Shown: piece after piece, positions 1 through 10,191 of the stretch
How positions within the stretch are numbered: the stretch's first letter is position 1
Layout of the letters: every line of letters starts with the position of its first letter
Origin: Hymenopus coronatus
Taxonomy: Eukaryota; Arthropoda; Insecta; Mantodea; Hymenopodidae
Reading direction: 5' to 3'
NCBI GenBank assembly: GCA_030762935.1
Contig: CM060883.1
Span: 48,228,501 to 48,292,500, forward strand
DNA: 64,000 nt
The notes under the pieces: model-generated
The model's input: the letters and a program-made list of their open reading frames with translations, nothing else
Databases searched by the model: none
Told to the model about the DNA's origin: nothing
Position numbers and translations under genes: made by a program

Positions 1-20
1 TATGTGGTTAATGCAAAGGT

Positions 21-153
21 TAAATAATATAGACTATTTCTGCTACTTTTTTTTCTGATTAGCATGAAGTAAATAGAAGTATAAGCTTTTTAAGAATAAT
101 TTGTTGCAGAGATGTAAAGAAAGTCATGTGAATGTAACACAGCAGATTTTTTT
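21..153 (+). mobile_element. DR repeat, 3' fragment
   Basis: This is the last ~130 bases of the dominant dispersed repeat (DR). It reads from the 'actatttctgcta' segment through the inverted terminal motif (here TAAAGAAAGT) to the 3' mini-hairpin ATGTGAATGTAACACA and a T-run. The upstream part is absent. Confidence 0.85.
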
Positions 154-230
154 AATATAGTTATACTATTAATTTTCCTGGCCCCCAAGTAAGGTCCTTT
201 CAATGCATTACTAATTGGTCATCACTGACG
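154..230 (+). repeat. Second dispersed repeat, copy 1
   Basis: This stretch matches 15421-15520 closely: an A/T-rich start, then 'aagtaaggtcc', then 'tgcattactaat'. The other copy has about 20 extra bases in the middle. The shared segment lies outside DR, so it is a separate repeat. No class can be assigned. Confidence 0.6.
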
Positions 231-312
231 TAGATAAAAGAATCTTTAGTAAAAACAGTTTGTATTTGGGACAGATAGAGAAAGTTATGTGAATGGAAGA
301 CATCAAACGTTT
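228..312 (+). mobile_element. DR repeat, diverged 3' fragment
   Basis: A diverged DR 3' end of the older type: 'gtagataaaagaat' near its left edge, the terminal motif TAGAGAAAGT, and an ATGTGAATGG hairpin arm ending at 'acatcaaacg'. It directly follows the other repeat at 154-230. Confidence 0.65.
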
Positions 313-693
313 GGTTTTGTATCTCAAACCTACGTATGAGTATCAATATTAATAAAACGCGAGTAGAATGTGTTACATTCATGCAAAATTGATGGGCTTG
401 AATAACGAACGTATTTCCTACATTTTGGGGGGTCCAGAAAGACTCAGGACACACATTTCAGTTGATATAATGATATAAATTTGTATGTGGTGTACAATAC
501 TTCCTGTTACTAAGCGATAAATACCCGTTTTAAGACCATTACTGTCACATTACTAGAGATATAAGAACGAAGTAAAGCTAGCAGATGTTTTTAAATGTTC
601 AAGTTTCTCGTTAAGGCGAGGACATTGTTCACGTGTGGGTAGAGAGAGCCGTCTGATACAAGGTGACAGCGTTTCCTGTCATTTGTTTGTTAA
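313..693. other. Unassigned AT-rich spacer
   Basis: I see no gene, recognisable element or tandem repeat. The open frames here are short and have no recognisable motif. Confidence 0.5.
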
Positions 694-785
694 CAAGATG
701 GCTCTGCGGAAACGTATGAAGCTCGAGTTCGATTCCCGGTGACCACTCTTTCTAACCAGATTTTTCGTGGTTTTACTCTTGTCGA
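694..785 (+). mobile_element. tRNA-related SINE fragment (family J), copy 1
   Basis: It contains 'aagatggctctgcgg', then a pol III B-box-like GAGTTCGATTCCCGG, then 'tttttcgtggtt'. The same order recurs at 56704-56812. It is too diverged to fold as a tRNA, so it is read as part of a SINE. Confidence 0.55.
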
Positions 786-914
786 ATACTGGGTTGCTGT
801 ATACTCTCATATTATTCATTTTTTTATTTTCTTTACTTAATACAAAGTACACAAGGAGAGAAGTTATCGCATTTCACCAATAATTCCATACTAGGATTTC
901 ATTGAAAATACATT
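786..914. other. AT-rich spacer
   Basis: AT-rich sequence between a SINE fragment and a DR fragment. Nothing recognisable. Confidence 0.4.
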
Positions 915-1036
915 TTAGAGATGCATGTTTTGTTAAAGATTTTTGTTTTATCTACTTCATGTTAATCAAGATAAACAGTAGAAATTGTGTTACTTCTTGA
1001 AAGTAGAAGGGAAATAAGAGAATGCACTAGGTCAAA
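915..1036 (-). mobile_element. DR repeat, older 3'-region fragment
   Basis: Matches the DR region between the inverted terminal motif and the 'ttacttgcttcc' segment, on the minus strand. The 3' hairpin itself is missing. It lies just before a full DR copy in the same orientation. Confidence 0.65.
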
Positions 1037-1052
1037 ATGAGTCACGTTATTT

Positions 1053-1850
1053 AAAAATCTGATGTCTACCATTCACATGACTTTCTCTAAATATCTGCAA
1101 CAAGTTGTTCTTAAAAAGCTTATACTTCTATTTACTTCATCCTAATCAGAAAAAATAGCAGAAATAGTCTTATTACTTGCTTCCTTGTAAGTAGAAGCGA
1201 AATAAGGGAGTACCATAGGTTAAAGTGATAAGTCAAAAGCTGGTTGCTATGTCACTGAAGTTCCTTTGTTTGTATGTATGTATGGACAGCAGCTGACAAA
1301 TTCCTGTATGAGAAAAGCAATGTCTCAAAAACGATGAACTCCACGAAACAAATGTATATCGCATAAATCGTGTGTTTTAGCGTGCTCTACATTTTTGTGT
1401 GGCAAGTTTTTGTCCATCTCTTACGGATTAGCAGTTATGCAAAATTCCGTAAAATCCATCCACACTAAAGTAGTCTGAAGAGGCTATTCCCAGAAAAGTC
1501 AAGATATACATTTTATTTGTCAAATAAGTATCTTTAAAATAGGAAATTTTAATCAAAATCGTTAGAGCCATTTTTAAGACACTAAAAATGTTCGAAAAAC
1601 ATTCCATGTAAAGGGTAGTTTGGAGTGGGTGCATTTTTATCAAAATCTTCGTGTCGCATTGGTATTTTACCGACTTTTCGTTGTTTAGTTATAGTGTTCA
1701 CAAACACACACAGACCTTTTTCTAAAATTGTTTTAGGGGAACCTAAAACGTGTATTTCCGGTGAAATCTCGGTATCAAATTTGTGTGTGGAATATAATAC
1801 CTTCTCTATCCACTATGTGCATTGCACATACGGACTAGAGAAAGTAAAAA
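1053..1850 (-). mobile_element. DR repeat, near full length
   Basis: A complete minus-strand copy. It starts with the 3' hairpin (AATCTGATGT) and ends with the 5' motif read as CTAGAGAAAGT. It has subfamily-B diagnostics: GTGTTCAC beside the microsatellite and TTACCGACTTTTCG. The microsatellite is short. A small deletion removes half of the internal near-palindrome. Confidence 0.9.
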
Positions 1851-2350
1851 TGCGTTTCGGAAGTAAAAGTGGTTGTTTAATTTTACAGTGTAATCCTTAA
1901 GAGCAAATTAAGCTTGCTCAGAGACAATAGAACCCTATTGTGAACGTTTTCGACGTTAAATTTCAAATCGCAAACAAACGCAGGTATTATAAATGCGCCT
2001 CTCTGATAAAACTGCAATTTTTAATATCCGCTCTGAGAGTGAGAGTATGGTACAGTTGTATAATTGTGTTTAATGTCACCTTAGAAACCTGTAACCATGG
2101 TAACATTTCACTCACCCTCTTTGTGCTGCGGTTGACGCCTATATCTCATATCCTAGCAACGTCAGGCTGCTGCAACTGAAACAAAACAACAGCGACATCA
2201 GGGGCGGCTCGTGTGCACCATGTTACCACAAATTTATGGTCATGTGGGGTTGTGCGAGGTGGTCAAAACGACTTCTAACTTCAAATTTTAAAGCGTTTGA
2301 CCAGTTAGGACAGAAAAAATTTCACCACGTGTAGCACATTTAGTAAAATA
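1851..2350. other. Unassigned spacer, moderately GC-rich
   Basis: Between a full DR copy and a short DR tip. The segment around 2100-2330 is less AT-rich and contains 'ggggcggctcgtg'. No frame gives a recognisable protein. It may be part of an uncatalogued element. Confidence 0.4.
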
Positions 2351-2390
2351 TTTTTACTTTCCCTAACCTCGTATGTACAATGTACTTACG
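2351..2390 (+). mobile_element. DR 5'-terminal hairpin remnant
   Basis: TTTTTACTTTCCCTA followed by GTATGTACAATGTAC closely resembles the start of the DR copy at 60467. Only this tip is present. Confidence 0.45.
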
Positions 2391-2664
2391 AAAATATAGT
2401 CGTTTAAGTAAGCACCGTAGCAGCAAACTGTAGGTAGCCTTTAACAAAGCAGTTACTGTCGCATCAGATTTGTATACTTGTTACAAACATATTTAAACAA
2501 TTTCTTAAAAACACGTATCATGAAGCAGATGAGGAAATATGCCCTTTTAGTACGGAAAAACGAAATCTGGAATCGATCTTTTGGGGGTAAAATAAAACTA
2601 ACTCTCTCTCTCTCATTCTTTGTATATATGTATATACATTAATACATACACAGAAAGTATACTA
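2391..2664. other. AT-rich spacer with short CT run
   Basis: No gene. A (CT)n run lies near 2600-2614 and a TATA-rich stretch near 2624-2640, just left of the transposon that begins at 2665. Confidence 0.4.
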
Positions 2665-3940
2665 CAAAACTTGGCCGCCCGTCTCCCGGTCACTTGCCTG
2701 GCAATCACACGGCCCGTTGCCCAGTCACATATGCGTGAACGTCACATAAAATCTCAAATCACATTAACAATAATCAGAATAAACACACAACATATATTAT
2801 CACAAATGTTAGAAATGTCATCCATTTGCATCCATATATCTGTGGCATCTTCACGCATTAGCTCTGCATCCGAAATAGCGTTAATTTCTATCATGATATT
2901 TTGTTTCAATTCTTCTAATGTGTGGGGATTAGATGTGTATACTTTATTTTACAAGTTGCCCTATAAATAAAATTCACATGCCATAAGATCATAGGACTGT
3001 AAGGAGAATAAACCCTTCTATCCTTAAAAATTTCCGCAATAAACTGTAACTCGGTGGTAGAATCCTGCTGGAAATATCCAGACCGACATTCAATGTCCGT
3101 CAGCTGCTCGAAACATAGTGGCAGTATATAATTTCTGCATTCATGGTACACTCAAAAACAGGCCCTATAGTCCTGTATACATTTATTGCGTACCATTCCC
3201 CGATGTTTTTGATCATGCAGTCATGAACGAAGTTGGGTTTGTCTGTATCATAATATTGGATGTGTTGTGATGACACATCACTATGTAACTGAAACCATAC
3301 TTCGTCACTGAACAGAATTAATAGTTGATCGATTGTTTCATCATTAACATTCCTCAAAATACAGTTTCAGTAATTTACCCGACTCTAGCGGTCACGTGGT
3401 AGCAATGCCTGGACAACAATAACCTTGTATGGTTTGATTTTAAAAGTTTTGTTGCTTTCCATGCTGAAGCTTTCGAAATGTCAGTTTCTTGTGCAAGGCG
3501 CTTAAGAGATTTTTGAGGTGACCTTTCTAACCTTTCTCTGATTTCGTTTAATTTCTGCTTCGTAAGCTCACGCCTGTTTACCTTTCTTTTCCTATCACAA
3601 ATTGATCCCGTCTCCCTGGATTTATTTACGAGAAAATGAACGGCCTCTCTACTCGGAACACGCACGTCAGGAAATTTAGTTTCAAATTGCCTTAAAACTT
3701 CCCTACAAGATGATGTAAGCACATCGTATCGTACACAAACACTTTTGGTACTGTATACTGCATTTTAAAAGAACTTCAAGCAGAACTAAATGCTTAGAAA
3801 CATCTCTTATGTATTCACGTGAGCTGGACTAGAACAGATGTAAGACTGACGCACGTGTGACGTCAAAAAGGATGTAGAACGCGTGCGCAGGGAAATGCAG
3901 TGAAGGTCAGACGGTCCCTGCACCTCTCGGCAAAGTTTTG
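2665..3940 (-). mobile_element. Decayed Tc1/mariner-superfamily element
   Basis: The proposed limits come from an imperfect terminal inverted repeat. The left end CAAAACTTGGCCG and the inverted right end CAAAACTTTGCCG match at 12 of 13 positions, each next to a TA (2663-2664 and 3941-3942), as expected for TA-targeting elements. Similarity beyond the first ~15 bases is poor. The length (about 1.28 kb) suits a Tc1/mariner element, and it encloses one broken transposase on the minus strand. Confidence 0.65.
2790..3763 (-). pseudogene. Broken Tc1/mariner-like transposase
   Basis: This was a cut-and-paste DNA transposase, now dead. The likely ATG is at 3761-3763, followed by VFVYDT. A frameshift near 3725 leads into an N-terminal DNA-binding region (3722-3375) with RVPSREAVHFLVNK and ERSPQKSLKRLAQETD. 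A second frame (3357-3100) carries the first catalytic motif, FSDEVWF, and the IGPVFE strand. A third frame (3151-2915) has GYFQQDS, the second catalytic Asp. A fourth (around 2940-2800) carries the C-terminal NPHTLEELKQNI. The third acidic residue is lost in a garbled YSPMILWHVNF. The order matches insect Tc1/mariner-superfamily transposases. At least three frameshifts make activity impossible. The subfamily is uncertain. Confidence 0.82.
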
Positions 3941-3942
3941 TA

Positions 3943-5017
3943 ATAAACGTATTGTATACTTAAACATAAATATATGTAATTTATAAACATAAACACTATA
4001 AATATGTGTATACATTATATGCGTGTGTTTGTAGTTAATCCCAAAGCACACAACCTATGTTTACACTTTTTTCTCCATTTAAAAGACCAACCCTTTCTGA
4101 CTCTCATGGGCTAGAAAACCTTTTAATTTACATTCATAAATTATTATAAGATTAAACAGAACTTATAAAGTCTTTTTACTAATATACGAACAAATTGGAA
4201 TTCAAAAGAACATATTTCGCAAGATGTGCTTGAATTTAATTCTTTTCTCCGCAGAAAATGCAAGTAAAAATAAGCTAAACTCTTAAAATTTCATTCCAAA
4301 CTAAAATATGGTTAATAATTCTCAATAAAGAGGTTTTTCTGGATTTCCTTTGTACTTATATTGCAGTTATGTTCGTTAGCAAGGTATGATAGATGCATAA
4401 AAAGAGAAATCAGAACTGGCATTTTATAGCAAAGCAAAGATTATTTTGCTCAATTGCCTCACTCTATGTAACGTTTCCAAAGAGGTTAACTTAGGGGTCT
4501 GGAAGTGCGGAATCTTTATGTTTAGTAGCTCCACATTTAGTTGTATATTATAGGCTTATAAATTATATAAAAACTACACAGTTTTAAGATATAAAATAAC
4601 TATAGGATCATGATGAAGGTACAAAGGTTTAAAATTTTACCTAGTTTAGCTATCTAAAAACCGACTCGTTCATTCTGGGCGGTGATCGTTCCACCATAAG
4701 AGTAATTTGTTATATATTTTGGGATAATACCAGTAACATACCGTTCATACCTAACAAAAAGGTCTTAATATAATCTTAACACAAAATTCAGAACGGCTGC
4801 ATTGTAAATCTTGTTTATTAAATTAAATTTACCAACCATAACTATTTATAAATTAATATTTTAACAATTTTAATTGATAGAGAAAAATTAGTTTCAGATT
4901 AATTTGAAGAATCGCACATAAATATATAAAATCTGAATCTTTATATCCCAAGATGGGTTCTAGTTATATCATTATGGGTGTAATGTCGTTTAATAAAATG
5001 GCGTCAAAGTAGCAAAC
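3943..5017. other. AT-rich unassigned DNA
   Basis: About 1.1 kb with no recognisable gene, repeat family or tandem array. Short poly-A/T tracts and many stops in every frame. Confidence 0.5.
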
Positions 5018-5861
5018 TTTTTACTTTCTCTATAGGCACTATGTACATAGTGTATAGAGAATGTATTGCACTCCACCAAAAAAAAAAAATCCGATACAGA
5101 GATTTCACCGGAAATATATGTTTTAGGGTCCCTTTATCTAAAAAAAAGCATTTTCGGAAAAAGGTCCGTGTGTGTGTGTCCGTGAACACGATATCTCAAA
5201 AACGAAAAGTAGCTAAAATACCAAACTTGGTATTTAAGTTTAGTATCTTCCAGGGATGCGACACGAATATTTTGAGAAAAATCCCCCCACCCCCAACTAC
5301 CCTTTACATGGAACTTTTTTCGAAAATGTTGATTTTCTCAAAAATGGCTCTAACGATTTTGATTAAAATATTGTTTATTAAAGATACTTACCTGAAAAAT
5401 AAAATGTATATCTTGAATTTTCTGGGAATAGCCTCTGAAGAGTAGTTTATTCTAGATGAATTTTACTAAATTTTGAATAACTGCTAAACCGTAAGAGATA
5501 GACAAAAACTTGCTACACAAAAAATGTAGAGCACGTTAAAACACACAATTTATGTTATATACATTTTTTTAGCGGAGTTCGTCGTTTTTGTGACATTTTT
5601 ATACATTTCTCATACAGGAATTTGTCAACTGCTATCCATACAAACAAAGGAACTTCAGTGACATAGCATCAAGCTTTTAATTATCACTTTAACCTATGGT
5701 ACTCCCTTATTTCACCTCTACTTACAAGTAGCAAGTAATATGGCTATTTCTACTAATGTGTTAGTGATTAGCTTGACGTTAATAGAAGTATAAGCTTTTT
5801 AAGAATAATTTGTTGCAGGGATATAGAGAAAATCATATGAATGGTACACATCAGATTTTTT
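5018..5861 (+). mobile_element. DR repeat, full length (subfamily B)
   Basis: A complete plus-strand copy. It has TTTTTACTTTCTCTA, the 5' hairpin with core ACTATGTACATAGT, a short (GT)n at 5169-5178, and GAACACGATATCTC. The near-palindrome AAAATACCAAACTTGGTATT lies at 5216-5235. The terminal motif is TAGAGAAAAT, with 3' hairpin ATGAATGGTACACAT. One frame stays open for 134 codons (5041-5445) through the 5' half, but there is no evidence that it is translated. Confidence 0.95.
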
Positions 5862-6045
5862 CCATTTATATAGCCCTATTTAACTTCTAACGTCATATCG
5901 GGCTTTGATTTTGTGAACCAACTCAGATATTAACAGTAGGTTATTAGCAAATAATGTTCTATTATCATTACTATTATTATATTAAACACTTGTACATTCA
6001 CACTTAAATGTTACTTCCAGAATAGAGATTAATTCCAGTTAAAGA

Positions 6046-6112
6046 AAAAGTCCCGACACCGGCAGGGAATCGAAGCCGAGACCTCACAGAGCACCCGACA
6101 ATGAAGACATTC
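6046..6112 (-). mobile_element. tRNA-derived SINE fragment
   Basis: The minus strand has a B-box-like CGGCTTCGATTCCC within a GC-rich ~65-base island in AT-rich DNA, just before an older DR copy. This is a head-region remnant only. Confidence 0.45.
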
Positions 6113-6115
6113 AAT

Positions 6116-6759
6116 ACTAACCTTGGTATTTAAACTCTCCATTTTCCAGGACGAGATAAGACATTTTTCAAGAAAACGTGCACGCCAAACTCCCCTTTAA
6201 ATGGAACTTTCTCGAAAATACTGGTATTCTCAAAAATTGCTGCAACTATTTTTATTAAAATTCATTATGTTTAAAATATTTTCAAGACAAAATAAATGTA
6301 CATCTTGAATTTTCTGGAAACAGTCTCTGGAGAACTCTTTATTCAAGATGAGTTTTGAATAACTTTAAACCGCAAGAGATGCACAAAATCTTACTACACA
6401 GAAAATGTAGAACTCATCAAAACAAATTTATGCTATATACATTTTAGTAGAATTAACCATATGCGAGATATTTGGTTTCAATTCTAAACTACTTCAATTC
6501 TTTTCTCAAACGGGAAGTCTACTTTCGTTTCTTCTTTCGTTTTACTCCCGAGAACGCAAAAGAGAACCGAATTTCGATCATTTCACATAAAGATAGCTTT
6601 TAAACTGCTTGACTATCACATTAGCCTAGTGTGCACTTATTTTCCTTCTAGGAAGCAAGTAATACAACCATTTCTGTTAATGTTTATCTCGATTACCATG
6701 ACATGGATAAAGGGATAATCTTTTGTAAGGGAAATTTGTTTGTGGAACAACTAGAAAAA
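6116..6759 (+). mobile_element. DR repeat, older copy, first part (split by nested DR)
   Basis: A diverged plus-strand DR lacking the 5' hairpin and microsatellite, starting at 'ccttggtatttaaa'. It runs to 'ggaacaactagaaaaa', where a minus-strand DR copy interrupts it. It resumes at 7646. Confidence 0.85.
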
Positions 6760-7645
6760 TCTTGTGTGTTCCATTCACATGATTTTCTCTACATCTCTGC
6801 AACAAGTTATTGCTAAAAAGCTTATACTTCTTTTTACTTCACGCTAATTGAGAAAAAAAATGCAGAAATAGTCTTATTACTTCCATGTAAATAGAAGCGA
6901 AATAAGGGAGTACCTTAGGTTAAAGTGATAGTCAAAATCTGGTTGCTATGTGACTGAAGTTCCTTTGTTTGTATGGACAGGAGTTGACAAATTCCTGTAT
7001 GAGAAAAGTATAAGTTTTTCAAAGCTGAAACCAAAAACGAGGAACATCTCAAAAACGATCTACTCCACCAAAAAAAAAAAAAAAAAAAAAAGTATATTAC
7101 ATAAATTGTGTTTTAACGTGCTCTACATTTTTTGTGTGGTAAGTTTTTGTACATCTCATACGGTTTAGCAGTTATGCAAAATGCAGTAAAATTGATCCAG
7201 AATAAGGCAGTCTTCAGAGGCTATTCCCAGAAAATTCCAGATACACATTTTAATTTGGCATGTAAATATCTTAAATATAAGAGATATTAATCGAAATCGT
7301 TAGAGCCATTTTTGAGAAAATCAATTTTTTTTAAAAAAGTTCCATGTAAAGGGTAGTTTGGTGTGAGGGAATTTTCTTGAAAATCTTCATGTCGCAAGAT
7401 ACCAAACTTAAATACCAAGTTTAGTATTTAACGGTATTTTCGTTTTTGAGCTATGCTGTCCACAGACACACACATACACACACGTGCGCGCGCGCGCGTG
7501 CGCGAACCTTTTTGTAAAAATGCTTTTTTTGGATGCATGGGGACTCAAAAACATATTTCCGGTGAAACCTCGGTATCGAATTTTTGGGTGGAATGCAATA
7601 CCTTCTCTATATGCTATGTACATATTACATGTAGAGAAAGTAAAT
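6755..7645 (-). mobile_element. DR repeat, full length, nested in another DR (subfamily A)
   Basis: A complete minus-strand copy inserted into the 3' end of the older DR. Subfamily-A signals are TTTTTGAGCTATGCTGTCC and TTAACGG. It carries an A-run at 7071-7091 and a CA/CG microsatellite at about 7468-7505 where other copies have (CA)n. The host reads CTAGAAAAA before it and GTTATGTGAATGG after it. No target-site duplication is obvious. Confidence 0.92.
7468..7505. repeat. CA/CG microsatellite inside a DR
   Basis: Alternating purine-pyrimidine tract: (CA)n, then a CGCGCGCGCG core. It occupies the standard DR microsatellite position. Confidence 0.85.
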
Positions 7646-7677
7646 AGTTATGTGAATGGAACACATCAGATTTTTTT
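7646..7677 (+). mobile_element. DR repeat, older copy, 3' tip after nested insertion
   Basis: GTTATGTGAATGGAACACAT and a T-run complete the interrupted copy at 6116-6759. Joining the two parts restores the normal DR 3' end. Confidence 0.85.
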
Positions 7678-7865
7678 GTTTTATGAGCGTTATAAATGCG
7701 AGCAACATTACATTTTAAATAAGCATGTGTTGTGACGAAGCCATTGTTTATAAACTTGTTCTTTTTCTCCTCTTACTCTCCTTATATCAGTTAACGCCTG
7801 GGTTCAGACCCCTTTTGAGGAGCAGTCGGGCTGTGGATCATTAGGGTATTAAGGTTTTAAACCGA
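7678..7865. other. Spacer with weak tRNA-like B box
   Basis: Mostly AT-rich. GGGTTCAGACCCC at about 7800-7812 looks like a pol III B box, but no A box or cloverleaf is convincing. Confidence 0.35.
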
Positions 7866-8143
7866 GTTATGTTTATGGACGCTCTTTAATTACTGTGGTT
7901 CTTAGCGACCCATTCTAAATTGCGCGTGAAAGACCGCTTAATTTTGCTCAGAGGCCTCTTTACCAGGTCTGCGGTTATTTTAGGTGTCGTAAATTTACGG
8001 CACGGGACCAACGGCTTAACTTCCCTCCCGAAGGAATCCAAACTAAGGATTTTTAAGTCCGAAAAAATCCATCGCCCTCCGCTTGAACCTAAGACCGCGG
8101 AAACCAGAGCCTAGAAAGATAACCACTTACACCAGGAGGGCGA
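7866..8143 (-). mobile_element. tRNA-derived SINE family A, copy 1
   Basis: Shares its whole body with 22576-22822 and 54769-55042. From the tail these are TTTATGGACGCTCTTTAA, CGTGAAAGACCGCTTAA, CAGAGGCCTCTTT and the near-palindrome GTCGTAAATTTACGGCAC. The tRNA-like head is at 8070-8143 on the minus strand, with A box TGGTGTAAGTGG and a decayed B box TAGGTTCAAGCG. Confidence 0.85.
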
Positions 8144-8149
8144 CCCTGG

Positions 8150-8352
8150 TATGAGCGTGAAGAAGTATGTATTTTGTATGAAATATAGGAATGTGATGGT
8201 AGGAATAGTGATGATGGAGCAGCTGGTGGAATCAATGGCGGAGGAAATCGGAGGACCAAAGAAACCCGCCCAGACGCAGCTTCGTCCACCACAAATCCCA
8301 CAAGTGGTACCCTGGGATTGAGCCAGAGTCGCCTAGGTAGGAGGCAATACAT
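8150..8352 (-). mobile_element. tRNA-derived SINE family B, copy 1
   Basis: On the minus strand the tRNA-like segment CCTACCTAGGCGACTCTGG and a decayed B box are followed by the body motifs GGTGGACGAAGC and CTGGGCGGGTTTC. Both also occur at 41155-41330 and, more diverged, at 50183-50332. It abuts the SINE A copy. Confidence 0.8.
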
Positions 8353-9076
8353 ATCGGAAAAGGGAAGGATTCACCATAAAAATCCTATAGGTAATATATA
8401 ATTGATGAGATTGTGTAATGATTTCATAAAGGTGAGGGTACGTGTAGAGAAAGTAACAAAAGTAATTAATTTCAAGTTTTGAAAGCTTCCCCTGTAGCCA
8501 TTGAACCGTGAAATACGCTAAAGCAATTTCACGTACATGCTGAGATAATCACTTTTCTGTCTACCCATATCACTTTTATTGGAGTTATCAGCAATGAAAC
8601 TTGCGAGAAGTGAATCACTGCCTATTCGTCCTTGACGTTATTTTCGTTGTAGGCTTTTCGCTCAGGGTTTTAATTATTTTAATGGAATGGCTTTTTCATG
8701 CACGCTGTGGTTTTACAGAGACAACCCAGATGGCAGCAATTTACTCAGCGCTGACTGACGTCGAGGAAAAAAATAAAAGACGAGCTAGAGATGATTTAAA
8801 AACTTCTCTTATTACATTTGCTCGGTGTTCAGTCTTTTGGAAGTTTTTACGTCATTCGGAACTATTAGTGCACCAGTCCTGGAGGGTGGGAGATTTGTAA
8901 CTTTCTCTCTCAGCTCTCTGCTCTGCGAAGTGCTACAGTGATACCAACTTAAATGTCACCAGAAAATTCCTTTTATGCATTTGAATTTGATTAAGTTACA
9001 TAGTAGAGGCAGTGTTAAAATTAAGTTTCCTAGATTTCTTGAGCACATGGGAAAAGGAACCAAATTATTTGTTAAA
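8353..9076. other. Unassigned spacer
   Basis: Includes an 18-base DR 5' tip at 8438-8455 (minus, TACGTGTAGAGAAAGTA). A 99-codon open frame at 8601-8900 on the plus strand has no recognisable domain and no codon-use signal I can judge. I do not call a gene. Confidence 0.4.
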
Positions 9077-9110
9077 CATCGTATGTGTTACATTCACATG
9101 AATTTCTCTA
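9077..9110 (-). mobile_element. DR 3'-terminal hairpin remnant
   Basis: ATGTGTTACATTCACATGA then ATTTCTCTA is the DR 3' hairpin and terminal motif on the minus strand, without the rest of the element. Confidence 0.55.
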
Positions 9111-9160
9111 TTCACTATCTTTTATTAGTGAATATATAAACTATTCTTATAAAAGCGCAT

Positions 9161-10038
9161 TTCTTTATAGTCAGTATGTACAATTTACATAGTAGACAGA
9201 GAAAGTATTGTAATCCAGCCAAAAATTCGATAGCGAGGTTTCACCGGGAATACATGTCCTCTAAACCCAAAAGAAAGCATTTTTAGAAATGGTGCATTTG
9301 AGCGAGTGTGTGTGTGTGTGCGCGCGCAGCATAATTCAAAAACGAAATTGTTTAAATATCAACCTTGGTATTTAAGTTTAGTATCTTCCAAGGATATGTC
9401 ACGAAGATTTTCAAGTAAACTCCCCTAGCCTTAAACTACCCTAAAAATTTTAATTTTCTCAAAATTGGCTCTATAGATTTTTATTAAAATACGGTATAAT
9501 AAAATATTTACATGACAAAAATGAATATCTTGAATTTTCTAGGATAGCCTATGAAGAGCTCTTCATTCTGGATGAATTTTGCCTAAATGGTAGTAAGAGA
9601 TAGACAAAAACATACCTCAGAAAAAATGCACACTTCGTTAAAACCGAATTTGGGTTATATGCATTCGGGGGGGTAGAGTTAACCGTTTAGAAGATATTCT
9701 TTGTTATTGGTTTCAATTTTAAACCACTAACTTTTCTCAAAAGAGAAGTCGTCCTTCGTTTCATCTCATATTTTACACCAGTCATGCAAAAGAACCGAAC
9801 TTCAATTGTTCACAAAGCGGCTAGGTTTTAAAAGATTTGACTATCGATTTAGCCGGGAGTATTGGTATAGTATTCAGTGTATTCGTTTATCCTACGTGGT
9901 ACAAAGCAAGTACTATGACAATTTCTGATAAATTGTATCTAGATTAGCATGATGTACATAAAATAATCTTTTGTAAGAATAGTTTGTTTGCAGAATAGGT
10001 AGAGAAATCCATGTGAATGGAACACATCAGGAATTTTT
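9161..10038 (+). mobile_element. DR repeat, near full length, older
   Basis: Plus-strand copy with a diverged 5' hairpin (GTATGTACAATTTACATAG), a GT/CG microsatellite at about 9307-9328, GCAGCATAATTC (subfamily-A-like), an imperfect internal palindrome and the normal 3' hairpin ending ACACATCAGG. Confidence 0.88.
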
Positions 10039-10191
10039 TGTCTCTTTACTTCACGTTAATCGCGATAAATCTTTGCATTTCGTTGGATAACAAAAGGAAT
10101 AGAGCGTCATATGTTTAAGAACTTGATGCTAAATACTGGTTTTAAAATGTATGTATGCTCTTGCCAAGCAATAACAGTAAACAAGGATTTT
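10039..10191. other. Short spacer with DR scraps
   Basis: 'tttacttcacgttaatcgcgat' near 10047-10069 resembles the minus-strand DR interior. The rest is unassigned. Confidence 0.4.

Noticed and set aside
5018..5861. CRISPR-like or satellite array because of many similar units
   Set aside because: DR copies are dispersed on both strands at irregular spacing, differ in truncation and are split by other transposons. They are interspersed elements.
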